DNA of 64,000 nt from positions 35,173,501 to 35,237,500 of the forward strand of contig NC_068558.1 in the NCBI RefSeq assembly GCF_022201045.2. Reading direction: 5' to 3'. The stretch comes from Citrus sinensis. Lineage: Eukaryota > Streptophyta > Magnoliopsida > Sapindales > Rutaceae. Positions 23,934-35,521 of this stretch are shown in pieces. Position numbers and translations under genes: made by a program. The number at the start of each line of letters is the position of its first letter. The first letter of the stretch is position 1. Under the pieces are notes generated by a model that worked only from the letters and a program-made list of their open reading frames with translations, did not search any database and was not told the origin of the DNA.

Positions 23934-23941
23934 TTGATCAA

Positions 23942-24761
23942 ATATAGGACATCAACTAACTCTGAAATGAAAAATTAAACATTCGGAAAAAAAGATTAAC
24001 TTGGTAGAGGTCTTTATAAGAATCAAATGAAAATTAAATCATTCAACCGAAATTCACAACCAAATTTTAACTACCAAAGTTGTTATCACAACATTGGCGA
24101 TTCTACGAAGTATAAGCCATTAGAGCATTCAAGACATTTGGCGAGAGCGATAAGTTCCTTCAAATCGTTTACTCAAAGCTAAGACAAATCATCCCCCCCC
24201 CCCCCCCCCCCCCCCAAAAAAAAACTAATTATTAGTGGTTTATCTGATTTTTGGTTAAATCATAAGGACTGCATTGCAAATTATCCTCAATTTTTAATTC
24301 CTTTTCCCCTATCTATTCCTTTCTTTTAACATTTAATTTAACATTATCAATAAGTAAGAGCCACCCATTAATTAATACAGTGGTACATACTTTCAAGTTT
24401 ACATTTGATGGGTTCACCTCTTTGTACACGTCGCAAGAAATTATTTTTTTAATTATTACAAACTGTCTTACTAATCTTGGTCTTCATTGTACAGACTCGA
24501 TAGACTCCACATGTCCTCAAATGTGCTGATCACTGGCCCATGCGTTCTTTTATCTAAACCTCTAAGGAATGAGCAAACTTTATTTTATTTATAAATGAAA
24601 GAGTTGAGTACACCAGATACCAAGTATATATGGATGACGTAATAACCAACGCCTCCTGATTCTTGAAAACTAGACCAAACAATCTACAGCACATGAGAAA
24701 AATAAACCAAGCAAATTACAAGTATGCTTAGAAAATGAAGACTCAGTCAAGGCAGCTGAGG
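23942..24761. repeat. 3' flank of the intact receptor kinase; duplicated at 35974-36930
   Basis: Near-parallel to 35979-36930 across several hundred bp (AAAAAAAGATTAACTTGGTAGAGG, AACTGTCTTACTAATCTTGG and others). Contains the homopolymer pair C23-A9 at 24193-24224. No gene. Confidence 0.65.
24193..24224. repeat. Homopolymer junction: 23 C followed by 9 A
   Basis: A run of C (24193-24215) directly followed by A (24216-24224). The parallel duplicated segment near 36190-36220 has no C tract. Long pure C tracts are rare in plant DNA and are also error-prone in sequencing. Confidence 0.9.
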
Positions 24762-27700
24762 TTAAATCCGTAATTGTTGACTGACTATCTTCATAGTTGG
24801 TCTAGACTCCGGACTCTCATTTAAGCATGAAAACGCAACCTTCACGATTGATATCAGTTTTTCTTGAACACTGCGTGATGGAGCTGGAAGACGCGGGTCC
24901 AACATTTCATCAAGTTCTATATCCGTGTTGAGGGATGAAGATGAAATCGAAGAAAGAAAATCTCTTGGATGCTTCCCTTTGATCACTTCCAGCGCTAACA
25001 CTCCAAAGCTGTACACATCGCATTTCTCTGTGATCTTCATTGTGTAAGCAAGCTCTGCGAGGTCAACGACCAAAAATATATATATATATATATTTACTCT
25101 GTTTCTGAGATAAATGTGCATAAACTAGTAAGCTTTTACAAGTCTACTGAATGTACTACATAATTTTTTACAACAATATCTAGGTACACTGTCTTGTTAC
25201 CACACCCATAACATAAAAATATTCCTCAAAATGGCAACAAACGAATACTAAATACCTGGTGCAACGTATCCGTATGTGCCTGCAAATTCAGTCCAGTTGG
25301 ACGAGTCTGGCTTCAGAAACTTAGCAATTCCAAAGTCTGCAACATGAGCTTCATATTCCAAATCCAGCAACAAGTTCTTACTTGATAAGTCTCGATGGAC
25401 GATCGGAGGAAAGCAGTCATGGTGCAAGTAAGACAAGGCATCAGCTACGCCTTTGATCGTATTCATTCTCTGACTCCAATCCAGTTCTTGTGCTGCTGCA
25501 TCACTGCTCAAGATCGCAGCCAAGCTACCCCTTTCAAGAAATTCATAGACCAAAAAAGAGTGTCGGGCATGTGAGCAAAATCCATAAAACTTCACAATGT
25601 TTCGGTGTCGAGTCTCTGTCAAGGCCTTAACTTCGGTCAAGAATTCTTTTTGATCTGCAATCTGATCACATGGGAGTGGTGAGTGAAATTTCTTAACAGC
25701 TACGACTTGCCCAGAGGGTAGTTCAGCTCTATAAACACTTCCATGTCCACCATTTCCAATGCAATACTCTGCATCAAAATCATTTGTTGCTCTAACAATT
25801 TCATCATACACAAGTTTCCGATCAAAATTCAATATAGAAAACAATCCCTGAGGGTTCTGGTTGCTACTTTGTCGGTCTCCTGAGTCTGAATTCTGCTTTC
25901 GAAGAATGAAAATTGCTATCAACGCCATTGCAACAAATAGTGCTCCTAAAACTGGGAACACTATCGCTAACCACTTGGCGCCAGAATTTTGCTTGTGTGA
26001 CGAGAAAACTTTGCATGGTTGCATTCCTTTCACACCTCCACACAATCCCTTATTCCCCTCTAACGCTTCCACTGGGGCATTCCGAAATGCTGTGCTATTT
26101 GGAACTGGGCCTTGCAATTGATTATCAGAAATGTCAATGACTGATAGACCGCGCATTCCCTCAAAGCAATGTGGAATCGAACCAGAGAGATTATTGTGGG
26201 AGAGATTCAACTTTTCCAAGGTTTTCAAACTGCATATTTGAAATGGTATCTCTCCTCCGAAGAGGTTATGACTTGCATCTAATTCTGAAAGTTGAACTAG
26301 CTTCTCCAATTCCTTTGGCAATTCTAGGACAAATTGGTTGTTGCCTAAGCCCAAGTAGTGCAATTTCTGGAAGTTGCCGAGACTTTCTGGGACTGAATTG
26401 TTGAACCTATTAGCAGAAAAGTCGAGGTATTCAAGTTCAGTGAGTGAGCCGATTTCTGTAGGTAGACGCCCTGTCAGTTGATTCCCTCTCAAAATGAGCT
26501 TGGTTAGAGAATTTAACTTCCCAAGTTCCTTCGGAATCTCCCCAACTATATGATTCAATGAAAGATCGAGTGCTTGTAGTTGAGACGAGTTTCCAATCTC
26601 ACGCGGTATACCTCCAGTAATGTTATTCATCGAAACATTGAGAGTGCCTAATTTTGGGCATTTCCCCCAATTAGACGAGATTTCACCGTAAAAATTATTG
26701 TGGCTGAGATTTATGAAAGTCAGGTTAGGATAAATGCCCAAAGCTTCTGATATATTTCCAGTAAGGTTGTTTCCATCAAGGCGTACTCGAATTAAGCGTG
26801 TGCAATTTCTCAAGCTTTTAGGGATTGTTCCTTGAAAATGGTTGTTAGAAACACCAAAATATTGTAGTGCTCCACCTCGACAAATATTGTGCGGTAAATA
26901 ACCTGTAAAATGGTTGTTACCCAATCCTAGCCTAGTTAACACAGGAATGTCGAGGGAGGGAGGAATGGAACCGGATAGGTTGTTATAAAGGAGGACTAGT
27001 TCTTTTAGGTTGGTCAAATTACTAACAGATGGTGGAAGAACCCCCTTAAATTGATTTTGGTCCAAACAGAGAACGCTAAGAGACCTCATATTTCCTATTT
27101 CATCTGGAATGGAGCCAAAAAGCTTGTTTTTAGACAAACGTAAAGTTGATAAACTGGTTAGATTACTAAAGGAAGGTGGAATGTGACCGGTGAGTTGATT
27201 TTCATTCAACTGTAAATCAATAAGGGACTTCAATTTTCCTAAACTTGACGGGATAGAACCAGAAAGTGAATTTCCATAGAGGTATAAATAACTCAAGTTT
27301 CTCAAATTACCAAAAGAAAGAGGGATTGGACCACTAAATTTATTAGTGCTCAAATCTAATTGGGACAAATTTTTCAAGTTTCCAATGTCAGGAGGAATGA
27401 AACCAGAAAGTGAATTATCATTAATAACCAATCGATACATATGGCTCAAATTTCCTAAAGGAGAGATTGAACCGTTCAAGTAGTTAGAGTACAAGTAAAT
27501 ATCCTCCATAGAACTCAATTGGCCTACTTCTGGTGGAATTGAGCCATCCAATTGGTTAAGCTGAATGTGAAGGACCTCCAAACGACTCAGAAGACCAACC
27601 TCTGGTGGAATATTTCCAGAAAATTGATTGGATCCTAAATAAAGATATCTGAGATTCGAAAGGTTACTAATTGGAGGCGGGATAGTACCAAAGAATCCAT

Positions 27701-28049
27701 TCCAGGTGAGATCAAGATAAACAAGATGAGGAAACGATGAGAAAGAGAAATCATGAAGCGTACCGTTTAATCCTACATTTGGGAGGCTGATGTTGACGAC
27801 TCTTCCAGCATCATTGCAGCTGATTCCGGACCAAGAACACGGGTTTATTTTGGATGAAACATTGGTGGCGTCGTTAATCCAAGAAGAAAGGAGAGATCGG
27901 TTATGGTTTTGAAGGCTGGCTTTCCATTTGAGAAGAGCATAAGCTTCTTCATTAGAATCAGAAGAAACAGGAAGAGAAAAATTTGACACAAAGAATAGGA
28001 TCAAGAAAACAAGAGAAGAAACTACTGTATGCAAAGTGAGTGACCCCAT
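24762..28049 (-). CDS. LRR receptor-like serine/threonine kinase, MIK2-like, full length
   Basis: Plasma-membrane receptor kinase of 1028 residues in two exons: 28049-25256 and 25054-24762. The 201-bp intron has a CCAG/GTATTT donor and a CTCGCAG/AGCTT acceptor and restores GYVAPELAYTMK. Order: signal peptide (residues 1-30), LRRNT_2 cap (NEEAYALLKWKASLQNHNRSL), about two dozen plant-type LRRs (LxxLxxLxLxxNxLxGxIP), a transmembrane helix at about 693-717, then the kinase. Visible kinase landmarks are the Gly loop GNGGHGSVY (from 765), VAVKK (Lys about 786), HRDLSSKN (885, RD type) and DFG (905). It is closest to MDIS1-interacting receptor-like kinase 2, a class that senses peptides or cell-wall and Fusarium-derived signals. 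Ligand unknown. It is the only intact member of the array. A TATA box lies 50 bp upstream of the ATG. Confidence 0.93.
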
Positions 28050-28098
28050 TGGTATCGAAATGGAACATTGGTTCAGAAAACAAGCATAACGGGAGCCA

Positions 28099-28106
28099 CA
28101 TTTATA
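28099..28106 (-). promoter_or_regulatory. TATA box of the receptor kinase gene
   Basis: TATAAATG on the minus strand, 50 bp upstream of the start codon, implying a very short 5' leader. The chimeric copy at 37685 has a similar AT-rich CCAAATTTATAG context about 140 bp upstream. Confidence 0.6.
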
Positions 28107-28109
28107 GAC

Positions 28110-28820
28110 ACTATACGAAAAAAATTGGGTTGGCTATTTGGAGTAAACTAGTCAAAGCGTCAAGTAGAGTTTAGTGAAAACACAAAGAAGAAAAAACGAA
28201 GAAAATTCGGAAGTCGACAAACTAGAATTAGGTCTTTTATTTTTTTATACTTTTATTCACTAAAAGAAAACAGGGCACTTGTGAATAATTAAAATTTTCA
28301 CAACCTTAATTTACTAAAATGTTAAAAACCATTCATTCACTAAAACTTTGTAAATTTAATTTGTATGCCTTTTCTTAAAAGAAAAAAATATTTAATCCGA
28401 ATCACCTGTAGGGATCTTATATCTGCTATAGAAAGCACACAGTTTCTTGAATTTATTTTTATTAGTTTTTAATCTTCGATAAATTTTTAATAACCTTATT
28501 TCATCACCGATGTTCAATCATTACAAAAAAAAAAAGGCACACGATTGAATGGTAAAAATTATAATCCATCTAAGCTCCCATAGCCTAGTTAAGATCGATT
28601 CCCCCCACACTGGGGAAGCTTTAATTTTTTTTTGCGTATAGGATGGGATGGGGTTATGATATGTGAAATGGGGAAAAAATAAGAAAGAAAAAGTTCAAAC
28701 GTGAATTGTGCTTCTGTGTAGACAGGCATGATTATTGGTGCACATGGCGTGCCTGGAAAATGTTGTTCTCTTTTGAGAAACGTGAAACACACGGAATATG
28801 TTTAATGTGAGTTCATCCTT
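28110..28820. repeat. 5' flank of the receptor kinase; duplicated at 38850-39300
   Basis: From about 28271 the sequence runs parallel to 38850 onwards (TTGTGAAT(A/T)ATTAAAATTTTC, then TTTCTTGAATTTATTTTTA, then ACGTGAATTGTGCTTCTGTGTAGAC), with point changes and indels. This shows the duplication unit includes the promoter side. No coding is supported. Confidence 0.65.
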
Positions 28821-28825
28821 ATTTC

Positions 28826-29335
28826 TGTCAAAGCCGGTGGCTGTCAAAGCCTAACTTCAAATTGGCTTTGACAGCCGGCCAAAGAAAGAAACAAAAGAGA
28901 AAGAAGAAAAAGAAGAAAGAAAGAAGAAAAAAAAAATGGGAGGTGCGGCCCAAAGAAAAAAATAATAATAATAAAAATAATATATAATTGATTAATAGTG
29001 CCAAAACTTTCTCTATAAATAGAAACGAAGAGAATGAGCAAATTCATTCCATTAAGAGAGAGCAATTTAGCATTTTTGAGAGAGAGTTTAGAGAGCTTGA
29101 AATTATAAGCTCTTGTTATGGTAATTTGAGAGTTTGGGTATATTGAGGTTTTGGGAAGTGAGCTAAAATACTACAATACTTGTAACTCATTTTTACTAGT
29201 AAAATATTTCTTTTTTGTCTTCGCCCATGGACGTAGGTTAAAAGCCGAACCACGTAATTTATGGTATTCTCTTTTGTGCTTATTCTTTATTTTTCTTCCA
29301 ATTTTATTTTAGTTGTGATTCTGTTTCACTCACCA
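28826..29335 (+). mobile_element. Solo LTR, copia-type, TSD ATTTC
   Basis: 510 bp from TGTCAAAGCC to TCACCA, flanked by perfect 5-bp repeats ATTTC at 28821-28825 and 29336-29340. It contains TATAAATAG (about 29014), a GAGAGAGAG-rich leader and the GGACGTAGG...CCGAACCACGTAA motif at about 29230-29260. It sits in the 5' flank of the intact receptor kinase and is absent from the parallel flank near 39300-39400, so it inserted after the duplication. Confidence 0.85.
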
Positions 29336-29340
29336 ATTTC

Positions 29341-29965
29341 CTAATAATTTCCGTATCACTTGTCTTAAGACGATTTCAGATTCATTCTTCCGGTCTAAGT
29401 TGGAAACTTGGTATCAGTAACAAATAAAGATGCATTCGAGACTTGTTTAATGGAAAAAAATAGCGAAACCCTCATGCTGTTTGAGTAAATTAATCGAACC
29501 CTCCCACTTGATTTTTTAAAATATATTCAAATTCTCTTGAACGTCAAACTGTTTTGATGATCTCACTATTTTACCTTTGGTACTGTTTTACCTTTGGTAT
29601 TTGTTTGATACTTAGAAGATGAATATCTTTAATAATTTAATTAATTAAATAATTTCTTAAATCGTAATAATTAAAAATTAACTGCAAAATTATTTGAAAA
29701 AGTAAGGGAATTGTCATAGTTTTTAAATTAATTCTCAAAAAATTTCGGAATTCTTCAGAATTAATTTAATAATTAAAAGCAAAATACATATACATATACT
29801 TTTTTTTGGAGAAAATAAGTTGAGCATAAACAATAAAAATAGTATATGTAAATATATTGTTTCAAATTATTTTATTCTTCAAAAAAAAGCTATACACACA
29901 CACACACGTATGTATGTATATTAATTTTGCATTTAAATCTTTCTTATAGATATAGCTATATATTG
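29341..29965. repeat. Spacer parallel to 39380-39850
   Basis: Words such as ATTCATTCTTCCG, AAGATGCATTCGA and ACTTGTTTAATGG recur at 39390-39490. Includes a (CA)n/(TG)n run near 29893. No gene. Confidence 0.5.
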
Positions 29966-29969
29966 TATT

Positions 29970-30440
29970 TAAAATTTTCCCTTGATCACTTGCAATACTA
30001 ACACTCCGAAACTGTACACGCCATATTTTTCTGTGATCTTGATTGTGTAAGCAAGCTCTGCAAGGTCAAGGACAAATAAAAAAAGAGAAAAAAAATGTTT
30101 ACTCTCTTTTTAAAGATCAATGCATATAAATTAGTAAGCTTTTATAACTCTATAGAATGTGTTACATAATAATATTCCTCAAATTGGCAACAAAATGCAA
30201 ATGAATATTAAAAGGCATCGGCAACGGCTTTTATCCCATTCATTCTCTGACTCCAGCCCACTTAACTCTTTTGTGGCTACATTATTGCTCAATATTATGG
30301 CCAAGCTACCCCTTTCAAGAAATTCATAAACTAATTGAAAGTCAGTGATGTTTTACAATGCTCTAATGTCGTATCTCTGTCAAGGCCTCAAACTCGTTCA
30401 ATAATTCTTTAATTTTGATCAACCATCCACATTGATCAAA
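29970..30440 (-). pseudogene. LRR receptor-like kinase fragment (kinase domain), decayed
   Basis: The minus strand carries the same remnants as 22440-23017: the ELAYTIKITEKYGVYSFGVL-like stretch (30070-29980), then intron-like sequence, then pieces of the exon 1 kinase region (about 30200-30440). The block is cut by the copia element inserted at 30480. It lacks HRD-DFG and the ectodomain. Together with 35974 onwards it forms one copy of the duplicated unit. Confidence 0.7.
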
Positions 30441-30479
30441 TATAGGACATCAACTAACTTTGACATAACAAAATTAAAC

Positions 30480-30922
30480 TGTTGTGCGCGGAATGTGGAA
30501 TCAAGCGCACCAAATAATTATTGAAAAATAAAGGACACAAAATTTACGTGGTTTGGTAATTAAACCTACATCCACGGAGGCAAGAAAGAATAATTATTTA
30601 TTTAACAATTAATAGAGTACAAATATTTGAGTAACGAATCTCACTTCCCAGAAACCCAAATATACCCAGTACTCTCACACTCTGCAGGAAAGATAAATTC
30701 CCCAGACACACTTCTCTCAAAAGCTTAGAAACTTATAAGCTTAACAATTTTGGGATGATAAACAAATGAAGAATGCTTAGCTATTTATAGGAAAAATGTT
30801 GGCACTATTCATGAAACAAATATCAAGAAAAAAACCGCGTTCAAAACGCGTCCAAACTGCATTCAAAACGCGTTCAAACCGTGTGCAAAAAATCTACACG
30901 GATTTGACTTGACTTTTCAACA
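30480..30922 (-). repeat. 3' LTR of the copia element
   Basis: 443 bp, TGTTGTGCG...TTTTCAACA on the plus strand. Matches the LTR at 35522-35973 apart from scattered substitutions and a missing 9-bp repeat of TTCTCTCAC. Confidence 0.93.
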
Positions 30923-31097
30923 AATCTCCACCTCAGCGAAAATTTATCCAAATCTGAGCCGATTGATAATGATCCTCCAAACTTCATCCCTCACATGATC
31001 CTCAAAAAGATCCATATTGGCTGCATCTATCCGACTGCCTACGTACCCAAAGGTTGGGATCAAGCCTGCCGTAGTTCCTGTTTCCCAAGGAAATGCC

Positions 31098-34000
31098 TCA
31101 ACATAATCGAAGGATCTGAATTAATTTCAAGCAATGTTGAAACTTAATTCCCGAAATCACCTTTGTCAACATGTCTGATGGGTTATCTCTGGTATTGATC
31201 TTCTTTAATAACATATCATCGCTCTCGATAATCTCCCTCACATAATGATATTTCACATCTATGTGCTTCGTCCGAGAATGATACGTCTGATTCTTTGCAA
31301 GGAATATCGCACTTTGGTTATCACAAAAGACCTTAATGTTCTTTTGGATCTTTCCAAAATCACCCAACAAGCCTCTCAACCATATAGCCTCCTTGACAGC
31401 CTCAGTTGCTACCATATACTCTGCTTCCGTAGAGGACAGACCAATTGTCGATTGCAAAATCGACCTCCAGCTAACCGGACCTCCACCCAATGTGAATACA
31501 TAGTCCGTTGTTGATCTTCGCTTGTCAATGTCTCCAGCGAAATCAGAATCACAATACCCAACACATTATTGACCACAATCCTTTTTGAACAATAACCCAA
31601 CATCAACTGTCCCATACAGATATCAGAGAATCCACTTTACCGCAAGCCAGTGATTTTTACCCGGATTGTGCATATATCTACTAACTATGCTCACTGCTTG
31701 AGATATATCGAGCCTTGTGCATACCATAGCATACATAAGACTACCCACAACACTAACATATGGAACACGAGCCATGTAATCACGCTCCTCTTGAGATGTA
31801 GGACATAAAGAAGAACTTAATTTGAAATAAGGAGCTAGAGGTGTACATACCGGTTTAGTTTTGTTATCCATATCGAATTTTTCTAGCACTTTCTTCAAAT
31901 AAGACTTTTGAATCAACCATACGCTCCCATTCTTCTTGTCTCTACGAATCTACTTCCTAAGTATTCTCTGTGCATCACCCAAGTCTTTCATCTCGAACTC
32001 AGAAGTCAACTACTTCTTTAATCTTTTGATCTCATCTCTATTCTTTGAAGCTATAAGCATATTATCGACATAGAGTAACAAATAGATGAAAGCTCCACCC
32101 GGTAGTCTTTTAAAGTAAACACAATGATCGTGTTCACTTCTGGTGAATTTCTGCCCTTGTATAAATTGATCAAATCTTTTGTATCACTGCCTAGGCGATT
32201 GCTTCAGTCCGTACAAAGATTTAATCAACCTACACACATGATTCTCCTTTCCAACAACTTTGAAACCACAAGGCTGAATCATATAGATTTCCTCCTCCAA
32301 ATCTCCATGTAAGAACTTCGTCTTAACATCCAATTGAGCCAACTCTAACTCATTTTTTGCAACTAAAGCAAGTAGGATACAAATGGAAGTATGTTTTACA
32401 ACTGGAGAGAAAACTTCATTGTAGTCAATACCTTCCTTTTGAGCAAAACATTTTGCCACGAGCCTTGCCTTGTATCGAGGAGTTGTTTGATTCAAAGATC
32501 CTTGCTTTTTGGTGTAGACCCATTTATTGCCAATAGCCCTTTTCCCCTTAGGTAACTTTACAAGTTCCCAAGTCTGGTTTTGATGGAGAGATTTCATCTC
32601 TTCCTCCATGACTAACTTCCATTGATCACTTTCACTGCTACGTAATGCTTCACCGAAAATTTTGGGGATGTCATCATTAATAACTGGAAGTGCATAGGCT
32701 ACCACCATATCTTTAGTAAGTCATCTGGGTTTCTGTATCTCTCTTCTTGGCCTCCTTGTTGCTATAAAATCATCATTATCTACATCATCAATTGTTTCTT
32801 CATTTTGTGGGACATCAGAAGAAACAACCTCTTCTTCAACTCTAGGTGTCACCTCCATAGTTGAACACTTCTTTGATGTAGAACTAACTGGTACATATAA
32901 AGTTAATTCAAACTCCACCCGCTGCAATACCTTTGTGGTCTTGTTCTCCACCTGCTGAGAACCTGAAGCTTTTATCATTGAAGCTTCATCAAATGTGACA
33001 TCTCTGCTACACACAAACTTTTTGTCTTCGAGATCCCAAAGCTTGAAGCCCTTTACTCCACCTTTGAATCTCATAAAGATAGCTTTTCTAGCACGAGAAT
33101 CCAGTTTACCATCTTTGACATGATAATAAGCTGGACACCCGAATATACGAAGGGAATCATAGTCTTGTGCATGCTTTCCAGACCATATTTCCATAGGAGT
33201 TTTACCTCCAATTGCAGCAGAAGGCAACCGGTTTACCAAGTGAGTTACATAGCTCACAGTTTCAGACCAAAACTTTTTATCTAAACCAGCATTAGATAAC
33301 ATACACCGTACCTTCTCCAGTAAAGTACGATTCATACGCGCAGCCACACCGTTCTGTTGCGGAGTATGTCTCACCGTGAAATGTCTTTTAATACCCTCGT
33401 TCTAGCATACTTGCAAGAATGGATCAGAAGTATATTCACCCCCATTATCAGATCGTAATACTTTGATCTTTCTACTAGTTTAAATCTCCACCAATTTCTT
33501 CCATTTCACGAAAATCTCTAGAACTTCATCCTTTGCTCGCATGGTGTACACTCACACATGTCTAGGGAAATCATCAACAAATGTAACAAAATAATGGCTT
33601 CCACCAATTGATGCAATCTTGGTTGGTCCCCATACATCACTATGAACATATTCAATGATCTCACGAGTATCGTGATTAGCTGTACCGAACTTGACCCTTG
33701 TTTTCTTGCCTACTATACAATGCTCACAGAAATTTAATTTATAGGTTTTGGTACCTTTTAAGAGTCCCTGCCTCATCAGAGTTTGCAAAGATTTCTCGCC
33801 AACATGTCTCAGTCGTACATGCCATAGCTTGGTGGTGTCACTGTGCGCCTCAATAAAATTTGCTTCATCAGTTGTACCTCCCTTCAAATAGTACAGATTG
33901 TGACATCGAAGCCCTTGCAGAATCATCATAGCCCCATGTGTAAACTTCATTATACCATCTTCAATGGTAACCTTGTAGCATTTAGCTTCCAAAGCACCCA

Positions 34001-35167
34001 CAGAAATTAGATTTTTCTTTAAAGCTGGAACAAATCTAACCTCTTTGAGTTCTCTAATCATTCCATCAATCATCTTGAGTCGAATTGTTCCTATCCCCAT
34101 TGTGCGACAAGGTTGATCATTCCCCATCACAACTGCTCGGATTCTAGATTACAAAAATCTGTAAACCATTCCTTAATGGGACACAAATGATAAGTTGCTC
34201 CAGTATCAAGTATCCACTCGCTCGAACTAGCCACATATGTTGCAGGAGTAATACGTAGTGAATAATCAGAGCCCTCATCTTTCTGTACCATGTTTGCTGC
34301 TGCTGGTTTCTTCCCATCTCTCTTTTGAGTCTTTGGATAATCTTTCCTCCAATGGCCCTTTTCATGACAAAAGGCACACTCGTCTCGAGCTATATTTCTA
34401 TTTCTCGATTTGAATCGAGAATTCTTTCCACCACGCTTATTTTGTTTCTCCTTCGCCTAATCTCTGCTCATCAAAGCTTCAGACGATGCTCATTCAAAAT
34501 TTTTATCATTATTCCGAATCTCCAAGTTAGTCAATGCTGTGCAAACATTTTTTAAGATGATCACGCTTTTCCCATATATCAAGGTAGTCAGAAAATGGCT
34601 ATATTCCTCTAGTAGTGAGTATAACATAATCATAGCCTTGACTTCATCCTTAATATCTTCATCAAGATTCTTCAAATCAGCAAGTAACTTTTTGAATCTT
34701 GAGACATGATCGTGCATTGACGCCCCATGCTTCATTCGAAAGCCATATACTTGGCTCATTGTATGAAGACAATTTTCAGGACTTTTCAGTAGGTACTTGT
34801 CCTCCAATGTACGCCACAAAGTCACCGCACACTCCTCATCTTTCACCAAGTATTTCACCTCCTTGGTCAAACAAGATCTGATCTGACCACAAGCTTTCTC
34901 GTTCATACGATCCCAAATTTCTTCATCATACAAGTGTCTTTTATTTTTCAGAACAACATCAAGATCGATTTGAATAAGGGCATCCATAACTTCGCTCCTC
35001 CACATGTTGAAGTTGATTTTCCCATCAAACTTTTCAACATCGATCGTTTGACCTCCTATAATAGGTGCTGAATAGCGATTTGACAAATTTCGCATTTCAC
35101 CTGAAGTGTCTCCTGAAATAGTCTCGGTAGATCTCTCCCCAATTCTGGAAGTTTCACCTTCTACCAT
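31098..35167 (-). pseudogene. copia gag-pol, broken
   Basis: Gag (35167-34490) starts MVEGETSR and carries the UBN2-type core (MWRSEV..., LWRTLEDKYL). The zinc knuckle near 34390 reads CAFCHEKGHWRKDY, so its last Cys is Tyr. Protease near 34215 is WILDTGATYHL. The pre-integrase/integrase part (about 34130-33350) shows LWHVRLRHVG, CEHC and VHSDVWGP, and later HTPQQNGVAARMNRTLLE. RT (32708-31620) shows WKLVMEEEMKSL, KARLVAKCFAQKEGIDY and YGLKQSPRQ; the catalytic YVDD box near 32060 reads YVDN. RNase H (31490-31098) shows [18 protein letters not shown] and [10 protein letters not shown]. Stops and frameshifts separate at least six pieces. With YVDN and the damaged zinc knuckle, this copy is not autonomous. 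Confidence 0.88.
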
Positions 35168-35400
35168 TTTCTCAACGAACTATTTCCACATGAAAAACAA
35201 CCTCTATGATGTTAATTTCGCGTGAATAAATGCACCAGGAAAGTTCCCAGGAAACTGGACGGGAACTTAGTCCCAATTAAAAACCAGAATCCTTAGACTC
35301 TTATCGCCTTTTTTGACAGAACTTTCCTACACATGCAAAAATACACACTACTTACAATAGACTGTCTCTCAAATACAAATGGTCGTCTCCACCGTATTCT

Positions 35401-35490
35401 TGAATAGTACCGTATACGTGAATAGTACTATATACGTGAACAGTACCGTATACGTGAATAGTGCCATATATGTGAACAATACCGTATCCC
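35401..35490 (-). repeat. Five tandem 18-bp repeats in the copia 5' leader
   Basis: Units TGAATAGTACCGTATACG repeat five times without gaps at 35401, 35419, 35437, 35455 and 35473, with one to several changes each. They lie between the primer-binding site and gag, in the element's untranslated leader. Each unit ends with the near-palindrome CGTATACG. Confidence 0.92.
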
Positions 35491-35507
35491 CCAATTACAA
35501 ACCATCG

Positions 35508-35519
35508 GCTCTGATACCA
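35508..35519 (-). other. Primer-binding site, initiator tRNA-Met type
   Basis: Minus strand TGGTATCAGAGC, two bases inside the 5' LTR; the common copia primer site. Confidence 0.88.
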
Positions 35520-35521
35520 CT

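Noticed and set aside
35401-35490. Regular repeats considered as a CRISPR-like array
   Set aside because: Units are contiguous without spacers, in a plant retrotransposon leader.
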